From assembly GCA_030429345.1 (NCBI GenBank), contig JAUIFJ010000033.1, positions 1 to 34,930 of the forward strand: DNA of 34,930 nt, written 5' to 3'. Below are positions 25,761-33,279 of the stretch, piece after piece (position 1 is the first letter of the stretch; each line of letters starts with the position of its first letter). The notes under the pieces are model-generated. The model was not told the origin of the DNA. It was given only the letters and a program-made list of their open reading frames with translations, and did no database searches. Position numbers and translations under genes: made by a program. The DNA is from a bacterium (lineage in GTDB: Bacteria > CAIWAD01).

Positions 25761-28014
25761 ATTTTTTTGCTGCATCCGGCCCGGGGTTCTCCTCGGGCCG
25801 GGTCTGTTTTTTCTGCTGCTATCGCAGGCGGCGGCGCAGGGCTCCGGGCCGCATCCCTGCGGCGTGATCGAAGGCGTGATCCGCGACGACGCGGGCCGTG
25901 CCCTGCCCCTGGTCCAGGTCGAGCTGCCGGAACTCAGGCAGGGCGGCTACACGGATGCGCGCGGGGAAGTCCGCCTGCTGCACGTGATCGCCGGAAGCCA
26001 CAGGCTGGTGATCAGCCACGTGGGCTACCACACGGAAGTGCGGGAGGTGGAGGTCGCCGTCGGTGATACGACCCGCCTTGAGTTGGAGTTGCATCACGAG
26101 GCCGTGCGCCTGGAAGATATCCATGTACACGGGGACCACCGGCTCGAGAGCCTGCACGAACCGGATCTCAAGCGCCGCTCCGCGGAGATCCAGCAGGAGC
26201 TGGGCCTGACCCTGGCCGAGACCCTGCAGGAGGAAGTCGGCATCAGCAGCCGGACCATGGGCCCCGCGCCGGCCCGTCCCGTGTTGCGCGGCCTTTCCGG
26301 CAACCGCCTGGTCCTGCTGGAGGACGGAGCCGCCACCGGCGATCTCTCGGCGACCAGTTCGGATCACGCGGTGGCCATCGATCCGATCGGCGCTCGCAGC
26401 CTCGAGCTGTTGCGGGGACCGGAAAGCATGCTCCTCGGCTCGGGCAGCGTGGCGGGAGTCGTCAACGTGGAGCGCGGACTGATCGCCGCTCAGCACAAGG
26501 ACAAGCCCTCCTGGGTCGCCAGCCTGAACGGGGACAGCGGAACAGAAGGACTGGGGAGCGCCCTGCGCCTGGAAACGCCCCTGCGCAGCCTGGACCTGGT
26601 GCTCGACGCCACGATGCGCAACACGGGAAACCAGCGCACGCCCGTCGAAACCCTGGACAACAGCAGCCTGCAATCCCTGGGGTTGGGGGGCGGCCTGGCG
26701 CTGAACCGGGACCACTGGAGTGCCGGCCTGGCCCTCAACCACTATCGCAGCGACTACGGCATTCCCGGCGGCTTCGTCGGCGGGCATCCCGAAGGCGTGG
26801 ATCTCGAGATGCGCACCTCGCGCCTGGAGCTGCAGGCGCAGCGCCGCCTGGCCGCGGGTCCGGTCCACCACCTGCAGCTGCAGTCGAGGCTGGCGCGCTA
26901 CTACCACGCGGAATATGAAAGCTCCGGCCGGCTGGGCATCGACTTCGGCGTGCTCTCCGCCGAACATTCCCTCGAGTTCGGACTGCGGCCGCATCTGGGC
27001 TTTCACCAGGGACGCCTGCGGCTGGAGATGAAGCTGCGCGATTTCGCCACCGGCGGGATCAGCCACGCCCCGGACACGGACGAGCTCTTCCTGGCGGCCG
27101 GCCTGTTGGAACACATCCAGCTGAAGGAGTGGCACGCGAGCTTCGCCCTGCGCATGGAGCACCAGCGGATCACGCCCGACGAGGAGCGGAACAGCGTCGT
27201 CGTGGGGCACATTCGCGAACGGAGCATCCAGGGTGCGGGCCTCGCGCTGCAGCTGGACGCGCCCCTTGCCGAGGCAGGACCCTTTCGAATCCAGACCAGC
27301 CTCGAAGTGATCCGCGGCTGGCGCGCCCCTTCCGTGGAGGAACTCTTCAGCGGCGGACCGCACCTGGCCGCTTATTCCTACGAGATCGGCAATCCGGAAC
27401 TGGAGGCGGAAAGCTCCCTGGGCCTGGAACTGCCGGTGACTTTTCATTGGCACGGAGGCGAGCTGCGTCTGAGCGCCTACGCGACCGACTTCGAAGGATT
27501 CATTTTCCCCTCCTTCACCGGGCAGTTCTCGAGCCGGCGCGCGGACCTCTACGAGTACCGCACGGTCGGTCGGGACGCCCGCTTCCGGGGCCTGGAGTGG
27601 TCGCAACAGCAGAAGCTGGGCCGGTGGGAGCAGGAATCCCGCCTGAGCCTGACCCGCGGCGACCTGAAGAGCGGCGGACACCTGCCCGAGATCCCGCCCC
27701 TGCAAGGCCTTTTCTCGCTGGCCCGCCAGATGGATGCCTGGCGCTATGGCCTGTCCCTGGTCTGGGCGGATCGGCAGGACCGCGTATACAAGGCCGAGGA
27801 TCCCGCGGCGGTTCCCGAGGCGAACACCGCCGGCTGGGTGCGCCTGGACGCGAAGGTGCTCTGGCGCTACCGGGCTTTCGGGGCCTACCAACAACTGCAG
27901 TTCGAGGTCGAGAATGTCTTCGACCGAGAGTACCGCCAGCACCTGAGCCGCATCCGCAGCGTGATGCCCGAAGGCGGCCGCAGCCTGCGCATCACCTGGC
28001 GCAGCTGGTGGTAG
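25744..28014 (+). CDS. ZnuD-like TonB-dependent outer-membrane receptor
   Basis: This is 756 aa. ATG 25744 overlaps the lipoprotein gene by 17 nt and has GGAAG upstream. A long signal peptide (to about residue 32, ...LLLSQAAAQ) precedes a carboxypeptidase-regulatory-like domain (about 38-125). The plug carries LSGNRLVLLEDGAATGDLSA and then SSDHAVAIDPIGARSLELLR with Asp207-His208, the pattern of the ZnuD zinc-receptor class. The barrel ends in an aromatic strand (ITWRSWW). The extracellular part contains His-rich stretches. It likely imports zinc across the outer membrane. The plug motif and the His-rich neighbours support zinc over iron, but this is inference from family and context. Confidence 0.9.
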   Translation: MSTWTRFFCCIRPGVLLGPGLFFLLLSQAAAQGSGPHPCGVIEGVIRDDAGRALPLVQVELPELRQGGYTDARGEVRLLHVIAGSHRLVISHVGYHTEVREVEVAVGDTTRLELELHHEAVRLEDIHVHGDHRLESLHEPDLKRRSAEIQQELGLTLAETLQEEVGISSRTMGPAPARPVLRGLSGNRLVLLEDGAATGDLSATSSDHAVAIDPIGARSLELLRGPESMLLGSGSVAGVVNVERGLIAAQHKDKPSWVASLNGDSGTEGLGSALRLETPLRSLDLVLDATMRNTGNQRTPVETLDNSSLQSLGLGGGLALNRDHWSAGLALNHYRSDYGIPGGFVGGHPEGVDLEMRTSRLELQAQRRLAAGPVHHLQLQSRLARYYHAEYESSGRLGIDFGVLSAEHSLEFGLRPHLGFHQGRLRLEMKLRDFATGGISHAPDTDELFLAAGLLEHIQLKEWHASFALRMEHQRITPDEERNSVVVGHIRERSIQGAGLALQLDAPLAEAGPFRIQTSLEVIRGWRAPSVEELFSGGPHLAAYSYEIGNPELEAESSLGLELPVTFHWHGGELRLSAYATDFEGFIFPSFTGQFSSRRADLYEYRTVGRDARFRGLEWSQQQKLGRWEQESRLSLTRGDLKSGGHLPEIPPLQGLFSLARQMDAWRYGLSLVWADRQDRVYKAEDPAAVPEANTAGWVRLDAKVLWRYRAFGAYQQLQFEVENVFDREYRQHLSRIRSVMPEGGRSLRITWRSWW

Positions 28015-28069
28015 GGGGACAGAGGCATTCGAACAACTGCACAGTACTATTAATTGTGAGACAGAGCCG

Positions 28070-28789
28070 ATGAGCCCTCCCGTGATCCAGGTCGAAACCC
28101 TGCAGCACCGCTACCAGGATGCGCGCGGCCAGCTGCTGCTCGATCTGCGGGTCGAGGCCTTCGAGCTGCCGGCGGCGGCCCAGTGTGCCGTGTCCGGGGC
28201 CAGCGGCGTGGGCAAGACCACCTTCATGAACCTGTTGGCCGGGCTGCTCCCGGTACAGGGCGGCAGGCTGTCGATTGCCGGGGAGGCGCTCAGCGAGGCG
28301 GGCGAGGCGGCGCGGGATCGTATACGCGGACGGCATATCGGCCTGGTCTTCCAGCGCTTCCACCTGCTGACGGGCTTCAGCGCCTTCGAGAACCTGCTGA
28401 TCGCCCAGAACTGCGCGGGCAGCCATGATCCCGATTTCGCGGGCGAACTGCTCGAGCGGCTGGGGCTTTCCTCCCATCGGAATCAGCCTCCGCACCGCCT
28501 CTCGGCGGGGCAGCAGCAGCGCCTGGCGCTGGCCCGTGCGCTTGCCAATCGACCGCGCATCGTCCTGGCCGACGAACCCACGGGTAACCTGGATCCCGAC
28601 ACGGCGGCCCTCGTCATCGGGACCTTGAAGGACCTCTGCCGGGACCAGGGTGCCGCCCTGCTCATGATCACCCATGACGCCGGCATTGCCGGAAGCTTCG
28701 CGGAACAGTACCGCCTGGGGCTGCAGGACGGCATCGCGCGACTGCAGCGCCTGGAGGCGGCAGGGCACTCCGGAAAGGAAAGGGCATGA
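28070..28789 (+). CDS. ABC transporter ATP-binding protein (MacB/LolD-like)
   Basis: This is 239 aa, cytoplasmic. Walker A is GASGVGKTT (about residues 43-51), the Q-loop lies in GLVFQRFHLL, the signature is LSAGQQQR, Walker B is IVLADEPTGNLD and the switch His is in MITHD. These features and the short length fit the MacB/LolD subgroup that works with a FtsX-like permease. Its stop overlaps the permease start as ATGA (28786-28789), so the two are translationally coupled. Similar pairs occur in zinc-regulated loci such as V. cholerae zrgABCDE and P. aeruginosa PA4063-PA4066 (recalled from literature). A zinc-related role is inferred from the neighbours. Confidence 0.93.
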   Translation: MSPPVIQVETLQHRYQDARGQLLLDLRVEAFELPAAAQCAVSGASGVGKTTFMNLLAGLLPVQGGRLSIAGEALSEAGEAARDRIRGRHIGLVFQRFHLLTGFSAFENLLIAQNCAGSHDPDFAGELLERLGLSSHRNQPPHRLSAGQQQRLALARALANRPRIVLADEPTGNLDPDTAALVIGTLKDLCRDQGAALLMITHDAGIAGSFAEQYRLGLQDGIARLQRLEAAGHSGKERA

Positions 28790-30054
28790 AGCGGCCTCGT
28801 CCTATCGGCGTCTTCGGGCTGGCCCGGCGAAGCATCCTGCATCACCGCCTGACGACAGTCGTGACCCTGCTCTCGGTGGCGATGGCCACGGGCCTGGTGA
28901 TGGCGGTCTTCGCGCTGCAGGACCAGTCCCGCCGGGCCATGGAGCAGAGCCATGGCGGCTTCGACGCCGTGCTCGGCACGCGCGGCAGCCCGCTGCAGCT
29001 GGTGCTGAACGCGGTGTATCACATCGAGAACTCGCAGGGCAACCTGCCCTGGTCCGTATACAAGGCGATCGAGGCCGATGGGCGGGTCAAGGAGGCGGTC
29101 CCGCTGGTTCTCGGCGACAATTATTTCGGCTACCGCATCATTGGCACCTCGACGGAGCATCTGGACGGGAACGGCAAAGAGGGCGAGCCCCGATTCGACT
29201 TCGCCGCCGGTCGCCGATTCGATGCAGGCAAACGCGAGGCCGTCCTGGGAAGCATCGTCGCGGACAGGTTGGGGCTGGCGGTCGGGGACACGATCCAGCC
29301 CTATCACGGCCTTGTCTTCGATCCGGGACAACAGCACCAGGAACTCTATCCGGTTGTCGGTGTTCTGGAGCCGAGCGGCACCCCGGGAGACCGGGTGATC
29401 TGGGTCTCACTGGATGCGGTCTTCCGCATGGAAGGGCATGTGCTGCGCGGCAGCGGGGAGGTCTACGAACCCAGCGAGGGGCAGGCGATCCCCGATGCGC
29501 ACAAGGAGGTCAGCGCTGTCCTGCTGAAGCTGAAGAGCCCGCAGGCCGGGTTCTCCCTGGACCAGACCGTCAACCGGCAGGGCACCGTTGCGACCTTCGC
29601 CTGGCCCATCGGCACGATCGTGGTCGACTTCCTCGACAAGGTCAGCTGGGTTGGGCGCTTGCTGGCGGTGGTTGCCGCCATGGTGATGGTGGTCGCGGCC
29701 GCCACGATCTTCGCCGGCATCGCCTCCTCGCTAGGGCAGCGGCGGCGGACCTTCGCCATCCTGCGCGCGCTCGGCATGCGGCGGCGACGGATCGTCGCGC
29801 TGCTCCTGGCCGAAGCGGTTCTTCTGGCCACTGCGGGCGCGGTGATCGGCTACCTGGTCTACATCTGCCTGGCCCTCGTCGCCTCCTCCGTCCTGCGCCA
29901 CCAGGTGGGAGTCGTGCTCTCGCTGGAAGGCAGTCTCTGGACCCTGGTGCTCGCCCCGCTGGTGATGGTGGCTCTCGGTGTGCTGGCAGCCGTCGTGCCG
30001 GCCCTGCGCGCATATACGACCGATGTAGTCGGAGAATTGACCGACAGAACCTGA
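28786..30054 (+). CDS. FtsX/MacB-like ABC transporter permease
   Basis: This is 422 aa. One N-terminal transmembrane segment (TTVVTLLSVAMATGLVMAVF, about residues 23-43) is followed by a large periplasmic domain (about 45-285) with the MacB-type signature (SHGGFDAVLGTRGSPLQLVL). Three C-terminal membrane segments follow, near 290-310 (LLAVVAAMVMVVAAATIFAG), 345-370 and 390-410. The cytoplasmic loop RRRTFAILRALGMRRRRI is typical of the family. The ATG overlaps the ATPase stop. MacB-type transporters usually move substrates by mechanotransmission in the periplasm, so the complex may power metal transfer or extrusion of a metallophore-like product rather than classical import. Confidence 0.92.
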   Translation: MKRPRPIGVFGLARRSILHHRLTTVVTLLSVAMATGLVMAVFALQDQSRRAMEQSHGGFDAVLGTRGSPLQLVLNAVYHIENSQGNLPWSVYKAIEADGRVKEAVPLVLGDNYFGYRIIGTSTEHLDGNGKEGEPRFDFAAGRRFDAGKREAVLGSIVADRLGLAVGDTIQPYHGLVFDPGQQHQELYPVVGVLEPSGTPGDRVIWVSLDAVFRMEGHVLRGSGEVYEPSEGQAIPDAHKEVSAVLLKLKSPQAGFSLDQTVNRQGTVATFAWPIGTIVVDFLDKVSWVGRLLAVVAAMVMVVAAATIFAGIASSLGQRRRTFAILRALGMRRRRIVALLLAEAVLLATAGAVIGYLVYICLALVASSVLRHQVGVVLSLEGSLWTLVLAPLVMVALGVLAAVVPALRAYTTDVVGELTDRT

Positions 30055-30067
30055 GGAGAACCGGAAC

Positions 30068-30604
30068 GTGATACACATCCTCTTGCGGGCCTTCCTGGCG
30101 ACCTGTGTCCTGCTTGCGGCCGGGCGACTGGTGGCCGACGACTTCGATCCGGCGATTCAGGCCGGGCATACGGGCTGCGATCACGTGCATTCCGCGCCCC
30201 ACGGCGGGACGCTGATCCCCCTGGGCGACCACTTCGGCCATGCGGAACTGCTGCTGGATCCAACCAAAGGGCGCCTGCGGCTCTTCGTGCTGGACGCGCA
30301 TGCGGAGAAGGCGATCCGGATCGGCGATCCGATGCTCCAGGTCGCTCTGCTGAGCATTGAGCACAAGGCGGTCGATGCCGAGCTGCTGGAACTGCAGGCC
30401 GTGGCCAGCCCGTTGACCGGGGAGAAGGTCGGGGACAGTTCCGAGTTCACGGGTACACACGCGGCCCTTCTCGGGAAGACGAGCTTCAGCGGTCGCCTGC
30501 AGGCCATTCATCTGAAAGGGATCGCCTTCGAGAATGTCGCTGTCGAGGCTGTTGCCCAGGATGCTGAAATCGGGCAGGCAAAGGAAGCAGGGCATGATCA
30601 CTGA
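30068..30604 (+). CDS. His-rich periplasmic metal-binding protein
   Basis: This is 178 aa with a GTG start at 30068 behind GAGGAG (9-nt spacing). A signal peptide (MIHILLRAFLATCVLLAAGRLVA, first 20 residues typical) is followed by clustered histidines: GHTGCDHVHS, PHGG, GDHFGHAELLLD, LDAHAEKAIRI, and a C-terminal GHDH. The HGGxLxxLGDHxxHxEL...LDAHAEKAIRI pattern recurs in predicted periplasmic proteins beside metal transporters; it occupies the place of the His-rich DUF2796-like partner in zinc-regulated loci. The ATG of the next gene lies inside its end (11-nt overlap). Likely a zinc chaperone or buffer in the periplasm. Confidence 0.83.
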   Translation: MIHILLRAFLATCVLLAAGRLVADDFDPAIQAGHTGCDHVHSAPHGGTLIPLGDHFGHAELLLDPTKGRLRLFVLDAHAEKAIRIGDPMLQVALLSIEHKAVDAELLELQAVASPLTGEKVGDSSEFTGTHAALLGKTSFSGRLQAIHLKGIAFENVAVEAVAQDAEIGQAKEAGHDH

Positions 30605-31277
30605 TCCTCGAATGCAGGTATCACGCGGAAGCTCCCGACGGAAGCCGGCCTTCCTTGCGATCCTGTTCCAGGCCTTCCTGGTTGCCGGAGCGCTGCTGTT
30701 GGCTCCGCAGCCGCCTGCGGCATGCGCCGATTCCCTGGCTGTGTCACTCAACACACAACAGGGCAATCCGGAACTGCGCTGGGAGAAGATGGACGCCTAT
30801 TACTACCGCGAAATGAGCTTCGAGCATCTCAACGATTTCGAGTACATCCCGCCGGGCGGCGCCAGGGTCGACTACCTGACTCCGCCCGTGCCGGAGGACG
30901 GGGGCCTTCCCTTCAAGGAGCGCTTTCCCGGGCGTATACGGGACCTTGACGGCCAGCGGATCGCCATTCCAGGCTTCCTGATGCCCCTTGACGGACGGCC
31001 GGATGCGATGACCAGTTTCGCCCTGGTGCGCAGCATGGCGATCTGCTGCTACGGTGTCGCACCGAAAGTGACCGAATGGATCATGGTCGAGGCCCGTCCG
31101 GAGCAGAAGCTTCGCTATTACAAGAATGTCCCCGTACTCCTGCGCGGTGTGCTGAAGTACAACGAAGTCGTCGAAGAGGGCTGGGTCATCTCCCTGCTCG
31201 AGATGAAAGCGGACGAACTGGAAAGGATCAGCCGCAAGGACCTCGAGGCCTATTACGAGCGGACGGGAGTGCAGTAG
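30594..31277 (+). CDS. DUF3299 family exported protein
   Basis: This is 227 aa from ATG 30594, which overlaps the preceding gene by 11 nt and has AAGGA 8 nt upstream. Residues about 15-45 are a signal sequence (KPAFLAILFQAFLVAGALLL then PAACA). The DUF3299 core is recognisable: IRDLDGQRIAIPGFLMPLDG, FALVRSMAICCYGVAP and KNVPVLLRGVLKYNEVVEEG. The family is small, periplasmic and OB-fold-like. Members sit at the end of MacB-type zinc-regulated operons. The Cys-Cys pair in ICC could bind metal. It is the last clear gene of the zinc unit. Confidence 0.88.
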   Translation: MITDPRMQVSRGSSRRKPAFLAILFQAFLVAGALLLAPQPPAACADSLAVSLNTQQGNPELRWEKMDAYYYREMSFEHLNDFEYIPPGGARVDYLTPPVPEDGGLPFKERFPGRIRDLDGQRIAIPGFLMPLDGRPDAMTSFALVRSMAICCYGVAPKVTEWIMVEARPEQKLRYYKNVPVLLRGVLKYNEVVEEGWVISLLEMKADELERISRKDLEAYYERTGVQ

Positions 31278-31337
31278 GGGGAGGCGGCACGTCGGAAAAG
31301 ATGTAACCGGGAGCATCACACAGGCCATCGGAATGTC

Positions 31338-31706
31338 TTGCTGTCCGGCATTGCCTACGTCCGCCTGGTCTTCGACGGCCCTATCCTCGAACCCAAGGAC
31401 CTGGAGCACCTGAGCCGCGTCGTCGACCGCCACTTGCGAAACCTGCGGGCCACGCCGAAGGAGCAGCAGGAAGCCAGGTCGACGGGAGATCGGGACAGTA
31501 GCCTGCCCGGACCCGCGGGCCTGCAGGCCGCAGCGATCCTGGAGCGCGTACGGGTCAGCCTGTCTGCCAGTCAGCTGCAGGCCCTGGCCGGCGGAACAGG
31601 CTCCCAGGCCCAGGCGCCTGAACCAGGCGAAGTCGAGGTAGAAGACCCGGAGTTCCCGGCGCCTCGCCGGGCTGAGCCAGACGATGAAGACGACCTGTTC
31701 GACTGA
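31338..31706 (+). CDS. small protein of unknown function with acidic tail
   Basis: This is 122 aa, with no ATG or GTG available. TTG 31338 is the only plausible start and has no ribosome site, so the 5' end is uncertain. It lies 60 nt after the DUF3299 gene in the same reading frame. The N-terminal half (IAYVRLVFDGPILEPKDLEH) looks like strand plus helix. A second helix (LQAAAILERVRVSLSASQLQ) follows, then a Pro/Glu-rich linker and the acidic end PDDEDDLFD. Codon use is GC-rich like the host. No family was recognised. It could be a small partner protein or the remnant of a larger one. Confidence 0.45.
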   Translation: MLSGIAYVRLVFDGPILEPKDLEHLSRVVDRHLRNLRATPKEQQEARSTGDRDSSLPGPAGLQAAAILERVRVSLSASQLQALAGGTGSQAQAPEPGEVEVEDPEFPAPRRAEPDDEDDLFD

Positions 31707-32143
31707 GATCCGCTGATTTTCCGGGAATCGTGTCCGAGAAATCGAGGCATTTCAGAATTTTGCAACGCTGTTTATATGGCAGTTGCCAAACCTGACTCAA
31801 TATTTTGAAGCTAATCGAGTCCGGGAATACGCATTCTCGGCCCTTGGCTCCATGGTTGAGAAGCTTGTAGGCCCTGGCTTCTCACCTAGCAGATGCAGCT
31901 GGGATGCGCGCGCCGCGCGCCCTGGGGACAGGGGGGGTGGTTGCTGGGAAAGCTCGAGTGGGCAGGTGGTCTCCGCTGCGGAAAGGGGTCTCTTCCCGCA
32001 CGTGGGGGTTGGCTAAACATTTTGGGTTCAACTTTCTGACATTTTTAAATCTTCTGAACTAGTTTCGCAGAAAATTGAACCAGCACGCGATTTTGATCGC
32101 TACTGCGGTTCGTTCATCAACAAGTTTCAACTGTGAGAAACTA
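31707..32143. other. compositional junction before the AT-rich cassette
   Basis: These 437 nt pass from host-like GC-rich DNA to AT-rich DNA. A G-rich tract (31920-31952, GGGGACAGGGGGGG then GGG runs) and an alternating GCGC stretch (31906-31918) precede a sharp drop in GC near 32010. A frame at 31783-32016 has a protein-like start (QYFEANRVREYAFSALGSM) but no start codon support or family match. No tRNA, attachment-site repeat or transposase was seen. Confidence 0.4.
32022..32050 (+). promoter_or_regulatory. candidate promoter of the AT-rich three-gene cassette
   Basis: TTGGGT (32022-32027), a 17-nt spacer and TTAAAT (32045-32050) give a sigma-70-like pair (4/6 match at -10) about 95 nt before the ATG at 32144. 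AT-rich DNA yields such matches by chance, so this is tentative. Confidence 0.3.
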
Positions 32144-32626
32144 ATGGACCGCTGGATTGCAGTACTGGGTTCTATTGCGTCGATCTTTAGTGCGATTCTT
32201 TCCGCAGTGCATGCAAGACGTTCGAAGGAAAGTGCTGATGCGGCAACAAAGGTAAGAGATGAGTTAGTTGACAAACGGGAGTCGATGGAGGTTTCGAGCT
32301 TATATTCTGATACGCTGAGAATCCTACGCATTGTGTCCAATGTTGGTTCGTCCAGTAATGAGGCATCGATCAAGTCTGTTAACACACAAAACATTGCAAG
32401 GGAAATTGAAGAGTATTCAAGATCATTAATGCAGCAGAGTCAGCATTTTGATACTGAGCTAGGTAATCATGCTAAAAGGTTGTGCAATGATGTAAAGAAA
32501 GACATTGCGCTGCTTGCAGAAGAGATAGATCCGACACTCCTTAAGAGCGCGGGAACTAGAGTTTACTATAAGATTGAAGATTTTCTTCCGCTTGTAAAGA
32601 CGCTTTATGATGAAAAGCTGAGTTAA
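32144..32626 (+). CDS. membrane-anchored coiled-coil protein, first gene of the putative defence cassette
   Basis: This is 160 aa. ATG 32144 is chosen because the protein then begins with a single transmembrane helix (residues 4-22, RWIAVLGSIASIFSAILSAV) followed at once by HARRS; the longer frame to 32075 has no support. By the positive-inside rule the bulk faces the cytoplasm. Residues about 27-150 are helical and rich in Glu, Lys, Ser and Gln, probably coiled coil. No catalytic motif is visible. Base composition is AT-rich, unlike the host. It is 17 nt upstream of the YfbU-family gene, so they share a transcript. It may anchor or gate the other two proteins; that is inference. Confidence 0.75.
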   Translation: MDRWIAVLGSIASIFSAILSAVHARRSKESADAATKVRDELVDKRESMEVSSLYSDTLRILRIVSNVGSSSNEASIKSVNTQNIAREIEEYSRSLMQQSQHFDTELGNHAKRLCNDVKKDIALLAEEIDPTLLKSAGTRVYYKIEDFLPLVKTLYDEKLS

Positions 32627-32643
32627 TCGGAACGGAGCTTAGA

Positions 32644-33198
32644 ATGAAACTCTCAAATGGTGAAAAGCTCATTTTGCTAATGTTGTCAGATGTGTATGAG
32701 AAGCTTGGATTGGAAGGAGGAATAGATCCTGAATTTGTCAGGTCCGTGATCTTCAAGGACCAGTTATGGGCAATTTCTTGGAAGTATACGGGAATTCAGT
32801 TTTCTGACGATGAAACACCCGAGATAGTCAAAGATGTTGTTGACATACTTGACATGTGGAGTTTTATTGAACTGGCTTTTGATCAGTTATCCGACTCTGA
32901 AAAGGAGACTCTGAAAGAACAGGCGCATCCGTTTGGAGATAATCCAAGGTTCACTGGATTTGATGGAAACTATGAGACAGAATACATGAGCGTTGCTAGA
33001 TTTTTGATTAATGATCTTGAACGGTTTGAAGAGTTCAAAGGGCGTAGTATGAATTCACATAGACCATCAATTGAAAGTTATCGTAGGATGTTGTCGGCTT
33101 TTGAACCTATTCGGAGCACATTAGTTTCTAGGGATCTTGGTGTTGACCAATTGACTGCGATCCTTTTGGAGCAAATACACCCAAGTAATAGATCATAA
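32644..33198 (+). CDS. YfbU family protein
   Basis: This is 184 aa with GGAG 6 nt before ATG 32644. It matches the E. coli YfbU family, which is about 164 aa: LSNGEKLILLMLSDVYEKLG at the N-terminus, IVKDVVDILDMWSFIELAFD in the middle, and the family signature FTGFDGNYETEYMSVARFLI followed by RFEEF. The C-terminal YRRMLSAFEP segment is also conserved. YfbU has no firm biochemical function; it has been linked to growth arrest in E. coli (from memory). Here it lies between a membrane coiled-coil gene and an AbiJ/HEPN gene in AT-rich DNA, so a regulatory or antitoxin-like role is plausible but unproven. Confidence 0.85.
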   Translation: MKLSNGEKLILLMLSDVYEKLGLEGGIDPEFVRSVIFKDQLWAISWKYTGIQFSDDETPEIVKDVVDILDMWSFIELAFDQLSDSEKETLKEQAHPFGDNPRFTGFDGNYETEYMSVARFLINDLERFEEFKGRSMNSHRPSIESYRRMLSAFEPIRSTLVSRDLGVDQLTAILLEQIHPSNRS

Positions 33199-33279
33199 AA
33201 TTGCGGTGTTGCGTATTGCAATGGCGAATCCCAGCCAAGCTGAACAAAAGGTGTTTGAACTTTAGTAGGAGAGAATTAT

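Noticed and set aside
25819-27942. A 707-codon minus-strand open frame
   Set aside because: Antisense shadow of the ZnuD-like receptor gene with no recognisable domain.
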